64,000 nucleotides of DNA from Guyanagaster necrorhizus (GCF_019112545.1 NW_025064895.1:240049-304048); one strand, 5' to 3'; positions 24,437 through 35,488 are shown, counted from the stretch's first letter. Program-made: numbers and translations. The notes: a model not told the origin generated them from the sequence alone.

Positions 24437-25065
24437 AGGCATTGCAAGATCTGCTTGGAAACCAATATGCTGATGCTGACTGGCATCCTGCTCTTATGGC
24501 TGTTATGAATGCAGAGAACAATGTTGATAAAGCACTGGAGGCAGTCAATCAGTTGGCTTCTTCATCACAGTCAAAAATGAACACACCTCTCACCTAAATT
24601 GTCCCCATTCAACAGCTCCAGACAGCAGAGATAATGTTGAAGAACCATCTTGTCGAATTGAAACAATGAAATTGCATGTTTGATCCCATTCCAACCATTG
24701 AAGAGATGGTTAACTCTATTGCAGAAGAGTATACTGAAGATCTTGAGGTGATACCAACAAATGAGGAGATTGTTGCTGCTGTCAAGCATGATATTGCAGT
24801 AGAAAATAGGGAAATAACTGTCATTGATGATGATGAGGAGGAAGAAGAGGAAGAGGAGGGTGAGGAAGAACAGACTTTGATAACTACAAAAAAAGGATTT
24901 GAGCTTATTCAAAAGCTGGAGGCATTTTGTGTTTTACAAGGTGACCAGAGTGGATTAGTACCACAGCTGAGGAAGTTGAGAGGGGCATTATTCAAGGAGA
25001 TGCATGGAAAGCTGACCCAAAAGCCACTGACAGCATTTTGGGGAAATGATGATATTGTCACATAA
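24437..25065 (+). pseudogene. pogo-like transposase of D, C-terminal part
   Basis: Continuation of the transposase after element E; with E and one TGAAC removed it stays in the frame of the first part. It reads QALQDLLGNQYADADWHP, then a stop-interrupted helix-rich region, then an acidic run of Asp/Glu (24822-24865) typical of the C-termini of these transposases, and stops at TAA 25063-25065, about 80 bp before the right inverted repeat. Confidence 0.85.
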
Positions 25066-25143
25066 AGTCATATATCACATCACATGCTATTTTGGTTCTG
25101 TATAAATCTATAAATGCATATGGTTTTGGTGTCTCCTGACTAT

Positions 25144-25166
25144 ATGCATTGTGAGATAGTCAACTG
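25144..25166 (-). repeat. Right terminal inverted repeat of D
   Basis: Inverse of the left repeat (...GAGATAGTCAACTG), followed by the duplicated TA at 25167-25168. Confidence 0.88.
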
Positions 25167-25168
25167 TA

Positions 25169-25415
25169 GTTACAATAGTTATACATAGCTTTATATACTA
25201 ATGGTAGCTAATTCTGAGTCAGATTCCATTGGATTCCAATGTCAATATTCACTATCGAGTTCAGAGTCTAGATATTACAATATGAAATACAGATGTGAAA
25301 TGATAATGGTAAAATAAAATTAATAGGTAATGGGGAGCAGCCAGAGTCTGGTGGGTTTCCATGATTGCATTCATGGTTGGTTGGTGACACAGAGGCTGGC
25401 AGCATGCATATAACA
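25169..25415 (-). repeat. 5' LTR of element C, second half
   Basis: The 247 bp continue the LTR from GTTACAATAGTTATACAT to GCATATAACA, followed by the TTATT target duplication. Confidence 0.9.
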
Positions 25416-25420
25416 TTATT

Positions 25421-26246
25421 AAACATCAAACGAAATACATCTACAGCATACCATCCTCAGATGGATGGTCAGACAGAGCAGATCAACTAAGAGATCAAAA
25501 AATACCTCCACCTGTTCATTAATTATCAACAGGATGACTGAGTGGAATAGCTAGCCCTCACTATCTTCCAACATAATAACCATGTCCACTCAGTGACTGA
25601 TAAAACATCATTTTTTATCAACCATGGATGATACTCAAACATCGTCCAGACCAACTGACATTACACAATGACTCCTGCATCCACAAACTTCACCTCTATA
25701 ATGGCAAAGATCTATACTGAGACTAAATCAGTGCTGGAAAAAGCTGTCTCCATAATGAAGACCCAGTATGACAAATATCGAAGAACAGCCTATACCTACA
25801 CCATTAATGACAAAGTCTGGTTGGACACTACCAACCTTCACCTCCCTTGACCAAAGTGAAAATTATCTGACAAAAGGATAGGGCCTTTCTCTATCCTTAA
25901 AAAAGTTAGTGAATCTGCATATCAACCGCATCTCTCTATGACTTGGAAAATTCATGATGTTTTCAATGAATCCCTCCTAACACCTTACATTGCATCTGCA
26001 TTCTCTAACCAAGAATGTCCACCACTGCCATCCTCAGACCTCATCAATGACAAGGAATACTACAAAGTTGATCAAGTCCTAAATCATAAATTACAAAAAA
26101 TCAAAGCAAAAAGAGGTACAACAACAATAACAGTGAATTATTTAATTAGCTAAAAGAGATACAGACTAGAATCTAATCAGTGGGTGAACAAGAAACTTAT
26201 AAATACCAACACAGCTATTTATGACTATGAACTATCTCTTAATTAA
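25421..26246 (+). pseudogene. pol of element B, 3' part (integrase C-half and chromodomain)
   Basis: The sequence resumes the B integrase exactly after the second TTATT: NIKRNTSTAYHPQMDGQTEQ, with the catalytic Glu in QTEQ. The GPY/F-like region (SLLTPYIASAF) and chromodomain (YYKVDQVLNHK) follow, ending at TAA 26244-26246 as in element A. Tryptophan codons of the DWVEW motif read TGA and TAG here, and several other stops are present. Confidence 0.88.
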
Positions 26247-26279
26247 GCCATCAGGATGATGGTCTTAAGAGAGGGGTAA

Positions 26280-26734
26280 TATTATAATTTCTTTTCTTTT
26301 TCTTCAATTAACCTCTATTTATGCTTAGTCAGAGCATCAAGACCAGCACTTAAGACTGTGGGATGAAGCTTAGTCATCACAACTAGCTAAGTCTGTCATT
26401 GTTTTTCGATATAATAACACTGCTTGACAATGTATAACTATCCTTTTGTATATAATAGTGATGCTCTAGGACAACAGACACAATAGACCCAGAAATGCAC
26501 AATAAGTAGTAGTATTATTAGCCATTCTGTATCATATTTAAGACTGCTCACTCTCGCTGGAAATCTCCAGCTTTGAGCTAAAGTTTATTTATCTCATTCT
26601 ACTCTTAAGCTAATTCTTCAGGCCTTGTGATACACTGATCAGAATATGCATCAGTGGATTCAGTTGATCACCCAAAGTGCAAGGTGATGTCTGTCTATCA
26701 CATGTTCCTGTTCATGTGATGCTTGAGTCTAACA
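26280..26734 (+). repeat. 3' LTR of element B
   Basis: The 455 bp run from TATTATAATTTC (TGTTACGATTTC in A) to GCTTGAGTCTAACA, preceded by the polypurine tract AAGAGAGGGG. The element abuts ACCAG and the protease of F. Confidence 0.88.
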
Positions 26735-29700
26735 ACCAGCAGCTCAATCAATCATGCTTTTGTCACTAAGCACAATCTCTCTACTTGGGCCACTGCAGCT
26801 CTGATACCAGTCTATAATGCAGACAGCATCAAAAACTAAGCTGGTTCAATTACCAAATTCATTGAACTTAGACTCATAATTAGAGATCACTCTAAAAGGA
26901 TCAACTTGGCTGTTACTAACCTCAGAACTAAGGAAATTTTTCTTGGTCATGATTGGCTAATTCACCATAATCTGCTAATCAATTGGAAGACTAGTTGAAT
27001 CACTTTTGTCTAGTGTCAATGTCAAAAGATACCTTTCAAATTGCCTGATGAAAACCCAAAGAATTGATGAAATGAGAAAATAGAGGACAGTGAGATGATT
27101 CTCACTATAGATTTGCAGAAAGCCATCCACATCTGTGCCATGCATCATGCAAATAACCTGGCCACAAAGACCAATGTGGAGAAGAAGATTAAAACATTTG
27201 AGAAGATAGTATCTGAATAGGTATATAACTATTGGGATCTATTTGACAAAGAAAATTTTGATAAACTATCTGACTCAAAACCATGAGATCACACCATCAA
27301 GCTGATCCCCAATGCTAATACTAATCTGGACTGTAAGACCTATTCTCTTGGCAACAATGAATAATAAGAACTTGACAAGTTCTTAGACAAGAACCTATCT
27401 AGTGGATGGATCCAGCCATCAAAATCCCCAATAGCCTCTCTGTTCTTCTTTGTCAAGAAGAAAAATAGCAAACTCCAATCAATACAGGATTATCAGAAGC
27501 TCAATGAGATGATGATCAAGAATTGTTATCTGCTCCTGCTGATCTCTGAACTAATAGATAAACTCTATGGCATCTAGTACTATACCAAGCTGGATGTTCA
27601 CTGGGGTTACAACAACATGTGCATCAAAGAAGGTGATAAATGGAAGGCTGTCTTCTATACTAACCAGAGCTTATTCAAACTAATGGTCATGTTCTTCAGC
27701 CTCACTAACTCACCAGCTATATTTCAGTGGATAATGAATAATATTTTTAAGGACCTCCTCACTACAAGGAAAGTCACCATCTACCTCAATGACATTCTCA
27801 TTATGTCAAAGACCAAGGAAGAACACTGTCAACTAGTATGACAAGTGTTGGCTCTTATGAGAAAACACTAATTATTCCTTAAGGCTGAGAAGTGTGAATT
27901 CAAGATACTCAAAACCAAATATCTTAGAGTCATTATCAGTGAGAGAAACATCAGGATGGACCCTATCAAGATGGCAGAGATGACAGAATGGTCAGAGCCC
28001 AGCAAAAAAAAGAAACTACAATTCTTTTTGGGCTTCACCAACTTTTACCAGTGGTTTATCTGAGACTACAGCAAGGTAGTCTGGCCAATGACCTAATTAA
28101 CCAGTAACACACCATGAATCTGAGGTCCATCCTAACAGTCAGTGTTTAACAACCTCAAATAATGACTGGCAGAGAATATTATACTTGCAATCTCAACTCA
28201 AGATAGGAAATTCCAAGTCAAAGCTGACTCAAGTGAAGGCATCATAGGCACCATCCTCTCTCAAGAACAGGATGGTCAATGGCACCTGGTTGCATTTCTA
28301 TCAAAGGCACTAACTATTACAGAATGCAACTATGAGATATATGACAAGAAACTACTTGCCATAATGCTTGCCCTAGCCAAATAGCAGCATTATCTAATTA
28401 GATTGGTCTAAACCTTCAAGATCTGGATCAATCACCAAAACCTCTGATACTTTCAAGTACTCTAGAAGCTAAATTGCTGACAAGCACATTGGGTTACAGA
28501 ATTATCAGAGTATGACTATATGCTATACCACAAGGCTGATGTAGCAAACAAGAAGGTGGACCTACTCAGTAGAAGAGCCAACCACAACCAGAGAGAAGAC
28601 AACAATGAGAGGATCACTATCTTGAAACAGAAGCACTTCCAGGTGATAATCATGCTGATGGAAGAGGAGATCCATAAGTGCATCAAGAGCATGACTCAGG
28701 ATACCTGCAAATAGGACTAATGAGTGGCCCTATCACTCAATTATGAGTGAGGAATGAAGAAGAATGAGAGGATGATCTGCTACAATGAGTGAATCTACAT
28801 TCTGAGAGACCAGGCATTTCATGGTGAAATAATTGCCATCTGCTATAATCATATGACTGCTGAACATCCAGAGATTGCTAAAATAAAGGAACTGGTTCTA
28901 TAGGAGTACTGGTGGCTCAAGATAGGCTAAGACATAGAAAGATATGTCAAGGCATGTGAGACTGGCTAGTGAGGCAAGTCCTTAACATAAGCATAAGCCA
29001 TGCCTCTCTATCTAAATGAGGTCCTATCATCACCATAGACCCACATTTCAGTGGATATGATTACTGGATTACTAAATTGTAATAGCTATGATACTATACT
29101 CATTATAGTCAATTGATTTTTGAAGGCTATCATTCTGATCACATGTTCCACAGAACTAACATCTGAAGGATAAGCAAAAATCCTATGCAACAAGGTATAC
29201 TCTAAGTACAGTATGCCTCAAGTAGTCATCTCAGACAGAGGACCACAATTCATATCCAAGTTCTTGGATGACTTGTATTATCTTTTTAACATCAAATAGA
29301 ATGCATCCACTGCATACCACCCTCAAATGAATGGACAAACAGAATGAGCAAATCAAGAGATGGAAAAATATCTCTGCCTCTTTATCAATTATTAACAAGA
29401 TGACTGGGTGAAATGACTGGCACTTATAGCCTTCCAACACAACAATCAAATTCACTCAGCCATTGGTAAAACCCTGTTTTTTGTCAATTATGAGTGACAT
29501 CCCAATATTGCTCACACCAAACAGCACTATACCACAACACCTGCTTCAAGTGACTTTGCAACCATAATAGTGAAGATTCATACTAAAACCAAGGTGGCCC
29601 TTAAAAAGGCCACCACAACAATGAAGAAGCAGTATGATAAACACCACTGCACTGCCCACAAATATTCAGCCAATGATAAAGTCTGGCTGAATACAATGAA

Positions 29701-30109
29701 TCTTCACCTCTTATGTCTGAAACATAAGCTCACTGACAAGTGGACTGGACCCTTCTCTATTATCACTAAAATCAGCAATTCCATCTATAAATTACATCTT
29801 CCAGCCACTTGGAAGATATATAATATCTTCAATGAGATATTATTAACACCCTATATTGCACTAGCATTCCTGAACCAAGAATGCTCACTGCCACCTCCAC
29901 CAGACCTCATTGACAACAAAAAACACTATGAAATTGATGAGGTGTTAAACCACAAATTATGAAAAATTAAGGCCAAAGATGATAGAATGACAACAATGGT
30001 CAACTACCTGGTCAGTTGAAAAGGCTATAGACTGGAATCAAACTAATGGGTTAACAAATGACATATGGATGCAGAGGATGCAATACAGAAATACAATCTG
30101 AGGTATTGA
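26735..30109 (+). pseudogene. pol of element F (protease C-half, RT, RNase H, integrase, chromodomain)
   Basis: Protein-level similarity to the B and A pol is clear throughout: HDWLIHHNLLINWKT (protease), FFSLTNSPAIFQW and the catalytic box YLND (RT, about 27780), KADSSEGIIGTILSQ-like RNase H (about 28225; stops nearby), integrase with ISDRGPQF (about 29232) and MNGQTE (about 29335), and a chromodomain near 29925-30060 (YEIDEVLNHKL). The C-terminus differs from A and B: it reads KYNLRY then TGA (30107-30109). Dozens of stops and several frame changes make it a relic. Confidence 0.87.
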
Positions 30110-30230
30110 CCAACTTAATGATTAATGTCTTCATAAATCTTACAAGAAGAAGAGCAGATTATCTGCTCTGAGATGCCTGGACTTATCCCTAAATTAAGCT
30201 ATTGAAATGATAGTCTTAAGAAGGTGATAA

Positions 30231-30701
30231 TATTATGATTTTTTCTCATTTTTATCTTTTATCTCGGGAGATTGACTCCTATCTTTGCTTAGTCATAGCA
30301 CCTAAACTAGCACTTAGAATCATGGGACAGGGCTTAGTAATCACAATATGCTCAGTCAGTCATTGTTCTTCAATGTGACAGTAACCACTCAATGACAGAC
30401 AATACTCTTTTATGGATAGCTTAACAACACTGGACAAAATGCTCTATAGTGCCAGAATGCACAATTAGGTAGTTATATCTTTAGATGGATGACAACTGGT
30501 ATATAAGTAGTATAGCTCTTGCTGTAGTATCTCTAGCTTTGAGCTAAAGTTTATTTCTTCACCATCTTATCTCAAGTCAATCTAAAGACCTTGTGATACA
30601 AAGCCATATAACACATCAAGTGAACTCTGACATCATTGTCTGAAGTGTGAGACAGTGTCAGTTTATCATATGTTTAGGTCACATGTTATTTGGGCTTAAC
30701 A
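30231..30701 (+). repeat. 3' LTR of element F
   Basis: The 471 bp run from TATTATGATT to TTTGGGCTTAACA, with the clade landmark GAGCTAAAGTTTATT (about 30540). It is followed by GAGTC (30702-30706), whose duplicate would lie off the window. Confidence 0.85.
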
Positions 30702-31356
30702 GAGTCTGAGATACAGTAGATTGCTCTTGGCCCTTGTCTTCTATCAGCTTGTTCTGACATTTGGCAAGCATTTCCTGCTGTGCAGTCATCAAATTCTGTT
30801 CAGCCACATCAATGGTAGAAAGCTGTTCCTTCATGAACTTTCTTCCTTTGTCTAGTCTTCTAAAATGAACTTCACACTTCTCCAGATCATCAAGACTCTG
30901 AGTATAGTGAAGCCTCACAGATCTTGCCATTCTATTGGATTCTTCTGCATCTGTACTATGGGATGCTTTCTCAAAGGTAGAAGATGTAGATGATTCATAA
31001 TCATTTCCATTATCTACATCACTACAGGATAAATCATTATCTGAAACTTCTATGGTTGGATTTCCTTTGAAACCAACATCCTCTGACTTCTCTGAGTGAC
31101 TTGAATCCTCTTCCTCTGCTTGTGCATGGGCAAGAGGAAGGTTTCTCAGCACTGTAGCACCAGACACCGGAACATGGCTTGCAGCCAGAACAGGGGTAGC
31201 ATCCTGAGTGCTCACAGCACTAGAATCTGCCACATTTTTAGTATCAAAGTCTGTTGGTGACAACTCACCTGATAACTGAGATAAAGGACTGTCCATCCCT
31301 GGTGTAGCTGGTACAACAGTGGTGTTGTGATGGCTGCACAAAGGGTAACATGACAT
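30702..31356 (-). pseudogene. Unrecognised Ser/Glu-rich coiled-coil ORF truncated by element F
   Basis: An open frame from ATG 31356 (MSCYPLCSHH) runs 218 codons and is then cut by the F LTR at 30702, where only six foreign codons remain before a stop. The N-terminal 130 residues are Ser/Asp/Glu/Thr-rich and probably disordered; residues about 150-215 are a charged helix (LDDLEKCEVHFRRLDKGRK) that looks like a coiled coil. Intact over 650 bp despite low CpG. It may be the start of another element's gag-like gene or of a disrupted host gene; I do not recognise it. Confidence 0.45.
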
Positions 31357-31778
31357 CCTAAGGAACCAAGAAGTAAAGAGAAAATTAGATATTGGTGTCA
31401 AAGTTGAAATGTCCTCAGGTGATCAAGCCATAGGGGATCCAGATATCAATGAAGAGAGATATAGAGAGTTTAGAGAGAAAAGCGCAGATGAGAGAGAGAA
31501 AAAGATAAAAGCAAAGATTAAGCCAATGGAGCTGTCAAAAATATGAGAGGGTGGCGAAAGTCACTTCTCTCACAAAAGGCTCATGCAGTCACTGACAGGC
31601 ATAAAGGCTTGGTCAATTGCGAAAACCTCTAGCTACAATACGTGTACTGGCTTATATATATATACAGTAGGAATAACAAATACGGGCTAAACCGGGGAGA
31701 TGGGGGAAAGAGGGAAAAACGTCAGGTAAAAGTATCGGGCCGTGGAACGACTCGTAACACTCTCTCACACGATACACC
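31357..31778. other. Border between the transposon pile and the gene region
   Basis: A purine-rich stretch (GAGAGAGATATAG-like runs, 31455-31515) is followed by the upstream region of the methyltransferase. CpG becomes normal from about 31680 on. No gene seen. Confidence 0.4.
31653..31664 (+). promoter_or_regulatory. TATA-like element upstream of the methyltransferase
   Basis: TATATATATATA about 115 bp before ATG 31779. Position fits a fungal core promoter, but such tracts are common by chance. Confidence 0.35.
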
Positions 31779-32621
31779 ATGTCCAACGAAGCGAAACCTG
31801 CTGCGTATAAAACTCACGGGTACCATTCATCTGTTCTGCGTTCGCACAAGTCACGTACTGCCGAATCCTGTGCGGCTTACCTTTTACCTTTCATTGGCCC
31901 GGATATGAACATCCTGGACGTTGGATGCGGTCCTGGGACTATCACCGCTGGCTTTGCTGCGCGAGTACCCCAGGGCCATGTCACTGGCATTGACATGAGC
32001 GCTGAAGTGCTAGAGCACGCTCGCGCGAATGTTGAGCAGCAGGGCTTAACAAACATTACGTTCCAAGTCGGCAGCGTCCTTGAACTTCCATTCCCAGATA
32101 ATACATTTGACGTCGTGCATGCCCATCAGGTCATTCAGCACACAACTGATCAAGTGAAGGCCCTGCAGGAGATGCGCAGGGTCACTAAGGACGGCGGGAT
32201 TGTCGCTGTTAGGGAAGCCGACATGTCCGCCATGACCTGGTTCCCGGATTTGGAGGGTTTGGAGAAATGGCGCAAGATCTATATGGCAATCGCACGTGCG
32301 TCTGGGGCGGAACCAGATGCTGCTCGACGGCTTCATTTTTGGGCTAAAAAGGCGGGCTTCAAGAGACACCAGATCTCTCTCAGTGCCGCCACTAATCTGT
32401 ATGCAACTGCCGAGGAAGTCGGCTGGTGGAGCAATATGTGGGCGGACCGTACTATGCAGTCACTTTTCTTAAAGACTGCCACTGAAGGAGGGTACGCTTC
32501 GCTGGATGAAATTACTCATATTGCCGATGTATGGCGCCAGTGGGGAGGGAACGAGGATGCGTGGTTCGCAATATTGCAGGGTCAAATGCTTTGCCAAGTC
32601 GAGAAGGATGGTTGTAACTAG
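31779..32621 (+). CDS. Class I SAM-dependent methyltransferase (UbiE/Methyltransf_11 type)
   Basis: Intronless, 280 residues, ATG 31779 to TAG 32621. SAM-binding motif I is MNILDVGCGPGTITAG (about residues 43-58), followed by the acidic strand-2 loop GIDMSAEVLEHA and motif PFPDNTFDVVHAHQV (about 107-121), all typical of class I small-molecule methyltransferases that act in the cytosol. The C-terminal half (HFWAKKAGF, then WWSNMWADR) resembles fungal UbiE-like enzymes of unknown substrate. The first gene right of the transposon pile, transcribed away from it, and with normal CpG. The absence of introns stands out among intron-rich neighbours and could reflect retroposition or transfer. Substrate cannot be told. 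Confidence 0.9.
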   Translation: MSNEAKPAAYKTHGYHSSVLRSHKSRTAESCAAYLLPFIGPDMNILDVGCGPGTITAGFAARVPQGHVTGIDMSAEVLEHARANVEQQGLTNITFQVGSVLELPFPDNTFDVVHAHQVIQHTTDQVKALQEMRRVTKDGGIVAVREADMSAMTWFPDLEGLEKWRKIYMAIARASGAEPDAARRLHFWAKKAGFKRHQISLSAATNLYATAEEVGWWSNMWADRTMQSLFLKTATEGGYASLDEITHIADVWRQWGGNEDAWFAILQGQMLCQVEKDGCN

Positions 32622-32790
32622 TGCGAAACATGCACCATATGGTAGGTCTACCGCAACGTTGATAGTAGCCCGGAAGAAGGAAAAGACGATGATAAGGTTG
32701 TAGGACTCGAGAGAAGAGAATCACTGGATGCTTAACAGTTTTGTCATTAGAAATTCGAAATAAAAAATAAGTCATCAGATCATCAGATAT

Positions 32791-35153
32791 CTACACCACC
32801 GTCTTACTCTCGTCATCGCTCATATTCTCCTTCTTCTCCGTGTACTCGGATTCAGAGCCGGGACGTAGATCGTGATTGTCGATCGTCACCACCGGTCCCG
32901 TGAACCAATGAATGCCTCCGTACACAGGGAAATAAAAGTAAATCGTCGCTAAAACAAGAGTTCCGCCTGTGAAAATTCAGAACGCTACTTGAAGCTCACT
33001 CAGGAATGTTGACTTACCTAGGACCACAACGGTGTAGTTCATGTCCTTGGAAGTGGGACTAGGCGTCGTAGGAAACAGGAACACGATGACCATGAAGATC
33101 ATCCAAACAACCGCAACAACAGCCACAGGAAGACTCTTTACGGAAGCTGTCATTGAACCACAAAGCCCAAATACAAGTCGCAGCACTTACAAATTTTCCA
33201 AGACTGAACGGGCCGGGTTTGATTTTCTTACCTCCAAGGAACCTGGCGCTAATGGGGACTGAGTATGCGATGTATTGACCGGTAACTACCAGGGAAAATA
33301 TTGCGCCAATAGCGACACTTCCTGCAAACCCGAGGAGACCCAAGAGTGAGGAGATGAATACGACAGCCCATACACAATGGACAGGCGTGTGACTGCGTGG
33401 GTGGACGTAATAGAGCCAACGGGAGAAGGGGAGGCCGCCATCACGCGAGAAGGCGAATATTTGACGAGAGCAAGCAGTCAGCTACAAGCCTCACTTAGAC
33501 ACCTTAGCTGAAGTAATTAAGTATACATACCATACTTGTTCCTATTGCGAATCTTTGGGCTAAGTCAGTACTCGAGAGTAGAAGATCAAGGGTCTGCTAC
33601 TTACTGGAGTACAATAATTAGAGACCACAGTGCCAATGCCCCTTTCTTGCCAAACGAATTTAGAAGAAGCTATAAATATCCAATAAGGTTGTAGCACTCA
33701 TACGAATCGAAAACAAAGCCTACTGTTGCCATCGGTTGCCCAACAGGACTGTCCAGAATAGCCTCAACATCCGTGCCCATGCAGAATGCAATTGCAACAT
33801 TGATTCCTAAGTTGCACGATTGGGTCTCAAGAGAATATCAGCATACATAATGCGCACCCCAACCGAGAATGCTACTCGAGGTAGCTGCCAATATTATTGC
33901 AAAAGGGATTGCCACATTGGCATTCGTAGCCTCCTCACTGATGTGCACAGTCGAATCGAATGCACCTGGCAACCAGACTGGCCTTAGCAATGGCATATAG
34001 TTTAAAGAGTAATGCCTATTACCGATACTCCACAATGGGTAGAGGAAGCTAAGAATGAATGCGTAACCATTTGGCCACCCGTAAACTAAGAGAAGATCAA
34101 CGGTGGTGACGATGAAATGCACAGTCATGACACACAGTTTTCAAAGTCCCCGAAGGCATAGTTTGCCGTATTCATGGATTCTTTAGGAGTAGCCGCAGGC
34201 AGACCGATGATCAAGGCGAAACATAGGCTATAGCAGTAGTCCAGGTAGTGAAGACTCGAGACAAGAACCATACTTACAGAACATTGGCAATAATATAAGG
34301 AGTTTGCAAGCGTGCAATTATTTTGGGATCAAAGCTGCAGATAGTGCCATGACATATTAGTAAGGCTAAGAACAGGCCGCTGGAGCAATATCGGGTTAGG
34401 ACGAGTCTAGATCAACGAGGCATACGGGACCCACTATGTTTGGCCGGTTGTCGCTGTGAAATGCAAATCTGAACCAATACTAGCGGCGGCCATAATTTGA
34501 ACGGCACATCCCCAGTCGACGCTGGCGACAGAAGCAATGTTGCCAACACTATTAGAATCTTGATGTCCGTTAATATGACGGAATTATATGATACTAAAGT
34601 GCTGCGGACTCACACCCGACTATCCAAGCAAGAAAGCAGCGCCATTTTGGGGAAGAGAACATAAAAGTCCAATAATACAGACCGCCAGACGTTGGAGCGG
34701 CAGATCCTAGCTCGGCCATTGCGAGCCCAATAATAATGAGGAGGACTGAACATGCTGTCCACTAGCAGAAAGACCAATAAGATGATTTGTGTGCACGGTG
34801 GAATATTCAAAGACTTGCCCCCCAAACCAACGCGGCAGCTCCACCGTTGGGCAAGGCGTATACGAACGTCGATCTGGCGACAATTCAGCGATCAGTTCCT
34901 GTACAGATCATCTACACGACTTACGCGAGAGAAGGAACGAGTCCGATAATACTGAACCCGACGCCAAACACCTCTATGGGCCTGAAATTGCGACGAAACT
35001 CTTCGCAGAAAAGATCAGCGCTTCTTAAAATTTTATCAGCGACGTCTCACCTTGTTTATACCCTAGACGCGCCAGAAGAGCTTCATCCTTCGATAGAATA
35101 GCGGGACCAATGCTGCCATTATCGTGTTCTCGCGTCTCGCTGTCTTCGAGCAT
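32791..35153 (-). CDS. APC-family amino acid / GABA-choline-type permease
   Basis: Fifteen exons by hand annotation (35153-35051, 35000-34925, 34873-34819, 34761-34614, 34558-34435, 34379-34278, 34227-34136, 34085-34023, 33965-33858, 33806-33724, 33669-33605, 33552-33531, 33481-33191, 33135-33018, 32966-32791) sum to 1626 nt, 541 residues, normal for the family. Motifs: DEALLARLGY at the N-terminus, EVFGVGFSIIGL, GGAAALVWGW, LASAAPTSGG-type loop read as LGSAAPTSGGLYYW, IGLPAATPKE, NGYAFILSFL, HISEEATNA, GQPMAT, FSRDGGLPFS, and VYGGIHWFTGP near the C-terminus. About 12 membrane segments are expected in the plasma membrane, importing amino acids, GABA or choline. Intron 3 (34762-34818) has a GC donor (GCAAGT), and exon 12 is only 22 nt. 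Confidence 0.92.
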
Positions 35154-35488
35154 GGTGGGTGTTCCGAGTGAAGGCAGTCAACTCTCATGATGGCGTAGAT
35201 CAGTTGATTTCCGTTTCCCAGGGCCAGCAAAGCCCTTTACGGCATAGATACTGGGCAGCTGCTTACTCGGGCCTGGTTCCAAGCTTCGTTCGTCTTGGCT
35301 GCACGTTCTTCTGTTGATGGCCGAGTAAGCCGAATAGAATACAACGCATGTAAAGGGGCAAAGAGGAACAACAATAAATGTAGAAAGCTAAACGACAGGT
35401 CCCACTGACTTAATATTGTGCACACAACACTACCTATCGACACGACAGATCAGTCATGCTTGTCCTGGTCCAGGCACAGGACTCACAG

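Larger units (their letters stand above)
17828..25166 (+). mobile_element. Element D: pogo-like (Tc1/mariner superfamily) DNA transposon, split by element E
   Basis: Both ends carry the inverted repeat CAGTTGACTATCT(T/C)ACAATGCAT (23 bp, one mismatch) flanked by TA (17826-17827 and 25167-25168), the target duplication of pogo/Fot1/Tigger elements. Removing E and one TSD leaves about 2.4 kb, a normal pogo length, with a single transposase gene. Excising D and one TA restores the C LTR to exactly 498 bp. The element is defective because its gene has stops and is split by a retrotransposon. Confidence 0.92.
10082..25415 (-). mobile_element. Element C: reverse-oriented Ty3/Gypsy chromovirus with an extra antisense gene
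   Basis: The element is flanked by perfect 5-bp duplications TTATT (10077-10081 and 25416-25420). Its two LTRs are both 498 bp: the left copy 10082-10579 is continuous, the right copy is 17577-17827 plus 25169-25415, split by element D. gag-pol runs on the - strand (17537 to 12243), opposite to B. In its own orientation the 3' LTR is preceded by an AATGGGGGAATAC polypurine-like tract (10580-10592 on the + strand as GTATTCCCCCATT). Between the pol end and the 3' LTR lie about 1.7 kb holding a second gene on the opposite strand. C is a different lineage from A/B/F, with other LTRs and YLDD retained. Confidence 0.93.
3031..26734 (+). mobile_element. Element B: Ty3/Gypsy chromovirus split by element C
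   Basis: The element comprises a left LTR remnant (3031-3172), leader and gag (to about 6640), pol to 10081, then after a 15.3-kb insertion (C) the rest of integrase and chromodomain (25421-26246) and the right LTR (26280-26734). Removing C and one TTATT copy rejoins integrase in frame at DLYWLLNIK. Its right end abuts ACCAG followed by the protease of a third chromovirus (F), so B itself inserted into F. Almost all CpGs are gone and dozens of TGA/TAG/TAA stops are present, so it is long dead. The left end of B lies beyond element A, outside the window. Confidence 0.85.
26735..30701 (+). mobile_element. Element F: Ty3/Gypsy chromovirus, 3' part
   Basis: Starts abruptly in the protease (TSSSINHAFVTKHN, equivalent to ATGSLINQTF of B) right after the B LTR, and continues through RT, RNase H, integrase, chromodomain and its own 3' LTR. 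B therefore inserted close to the F protease active site, and the F 5' half must lie left of B, outside the window. The element is CpG-depleted with many stops, similar in age to B. Its right end cuts a minus-strand open frame at 30702. Confidence 0.85.

Noticed and set aside
24571..24912. Hydrophobic minus-strand open frame resembling a membrane protein
   Set aside because: Antisense of the Glu/Asp-rich tail of the pogo transposase; GAA/GAG codons read as Phe/Leu in reverse.
32046..32369. Minus-strand frame of 107 codons inside the methyltransferase
   Set aside because: Antisense shadow; the plus-strand frame carries the full SAM-binding signature.
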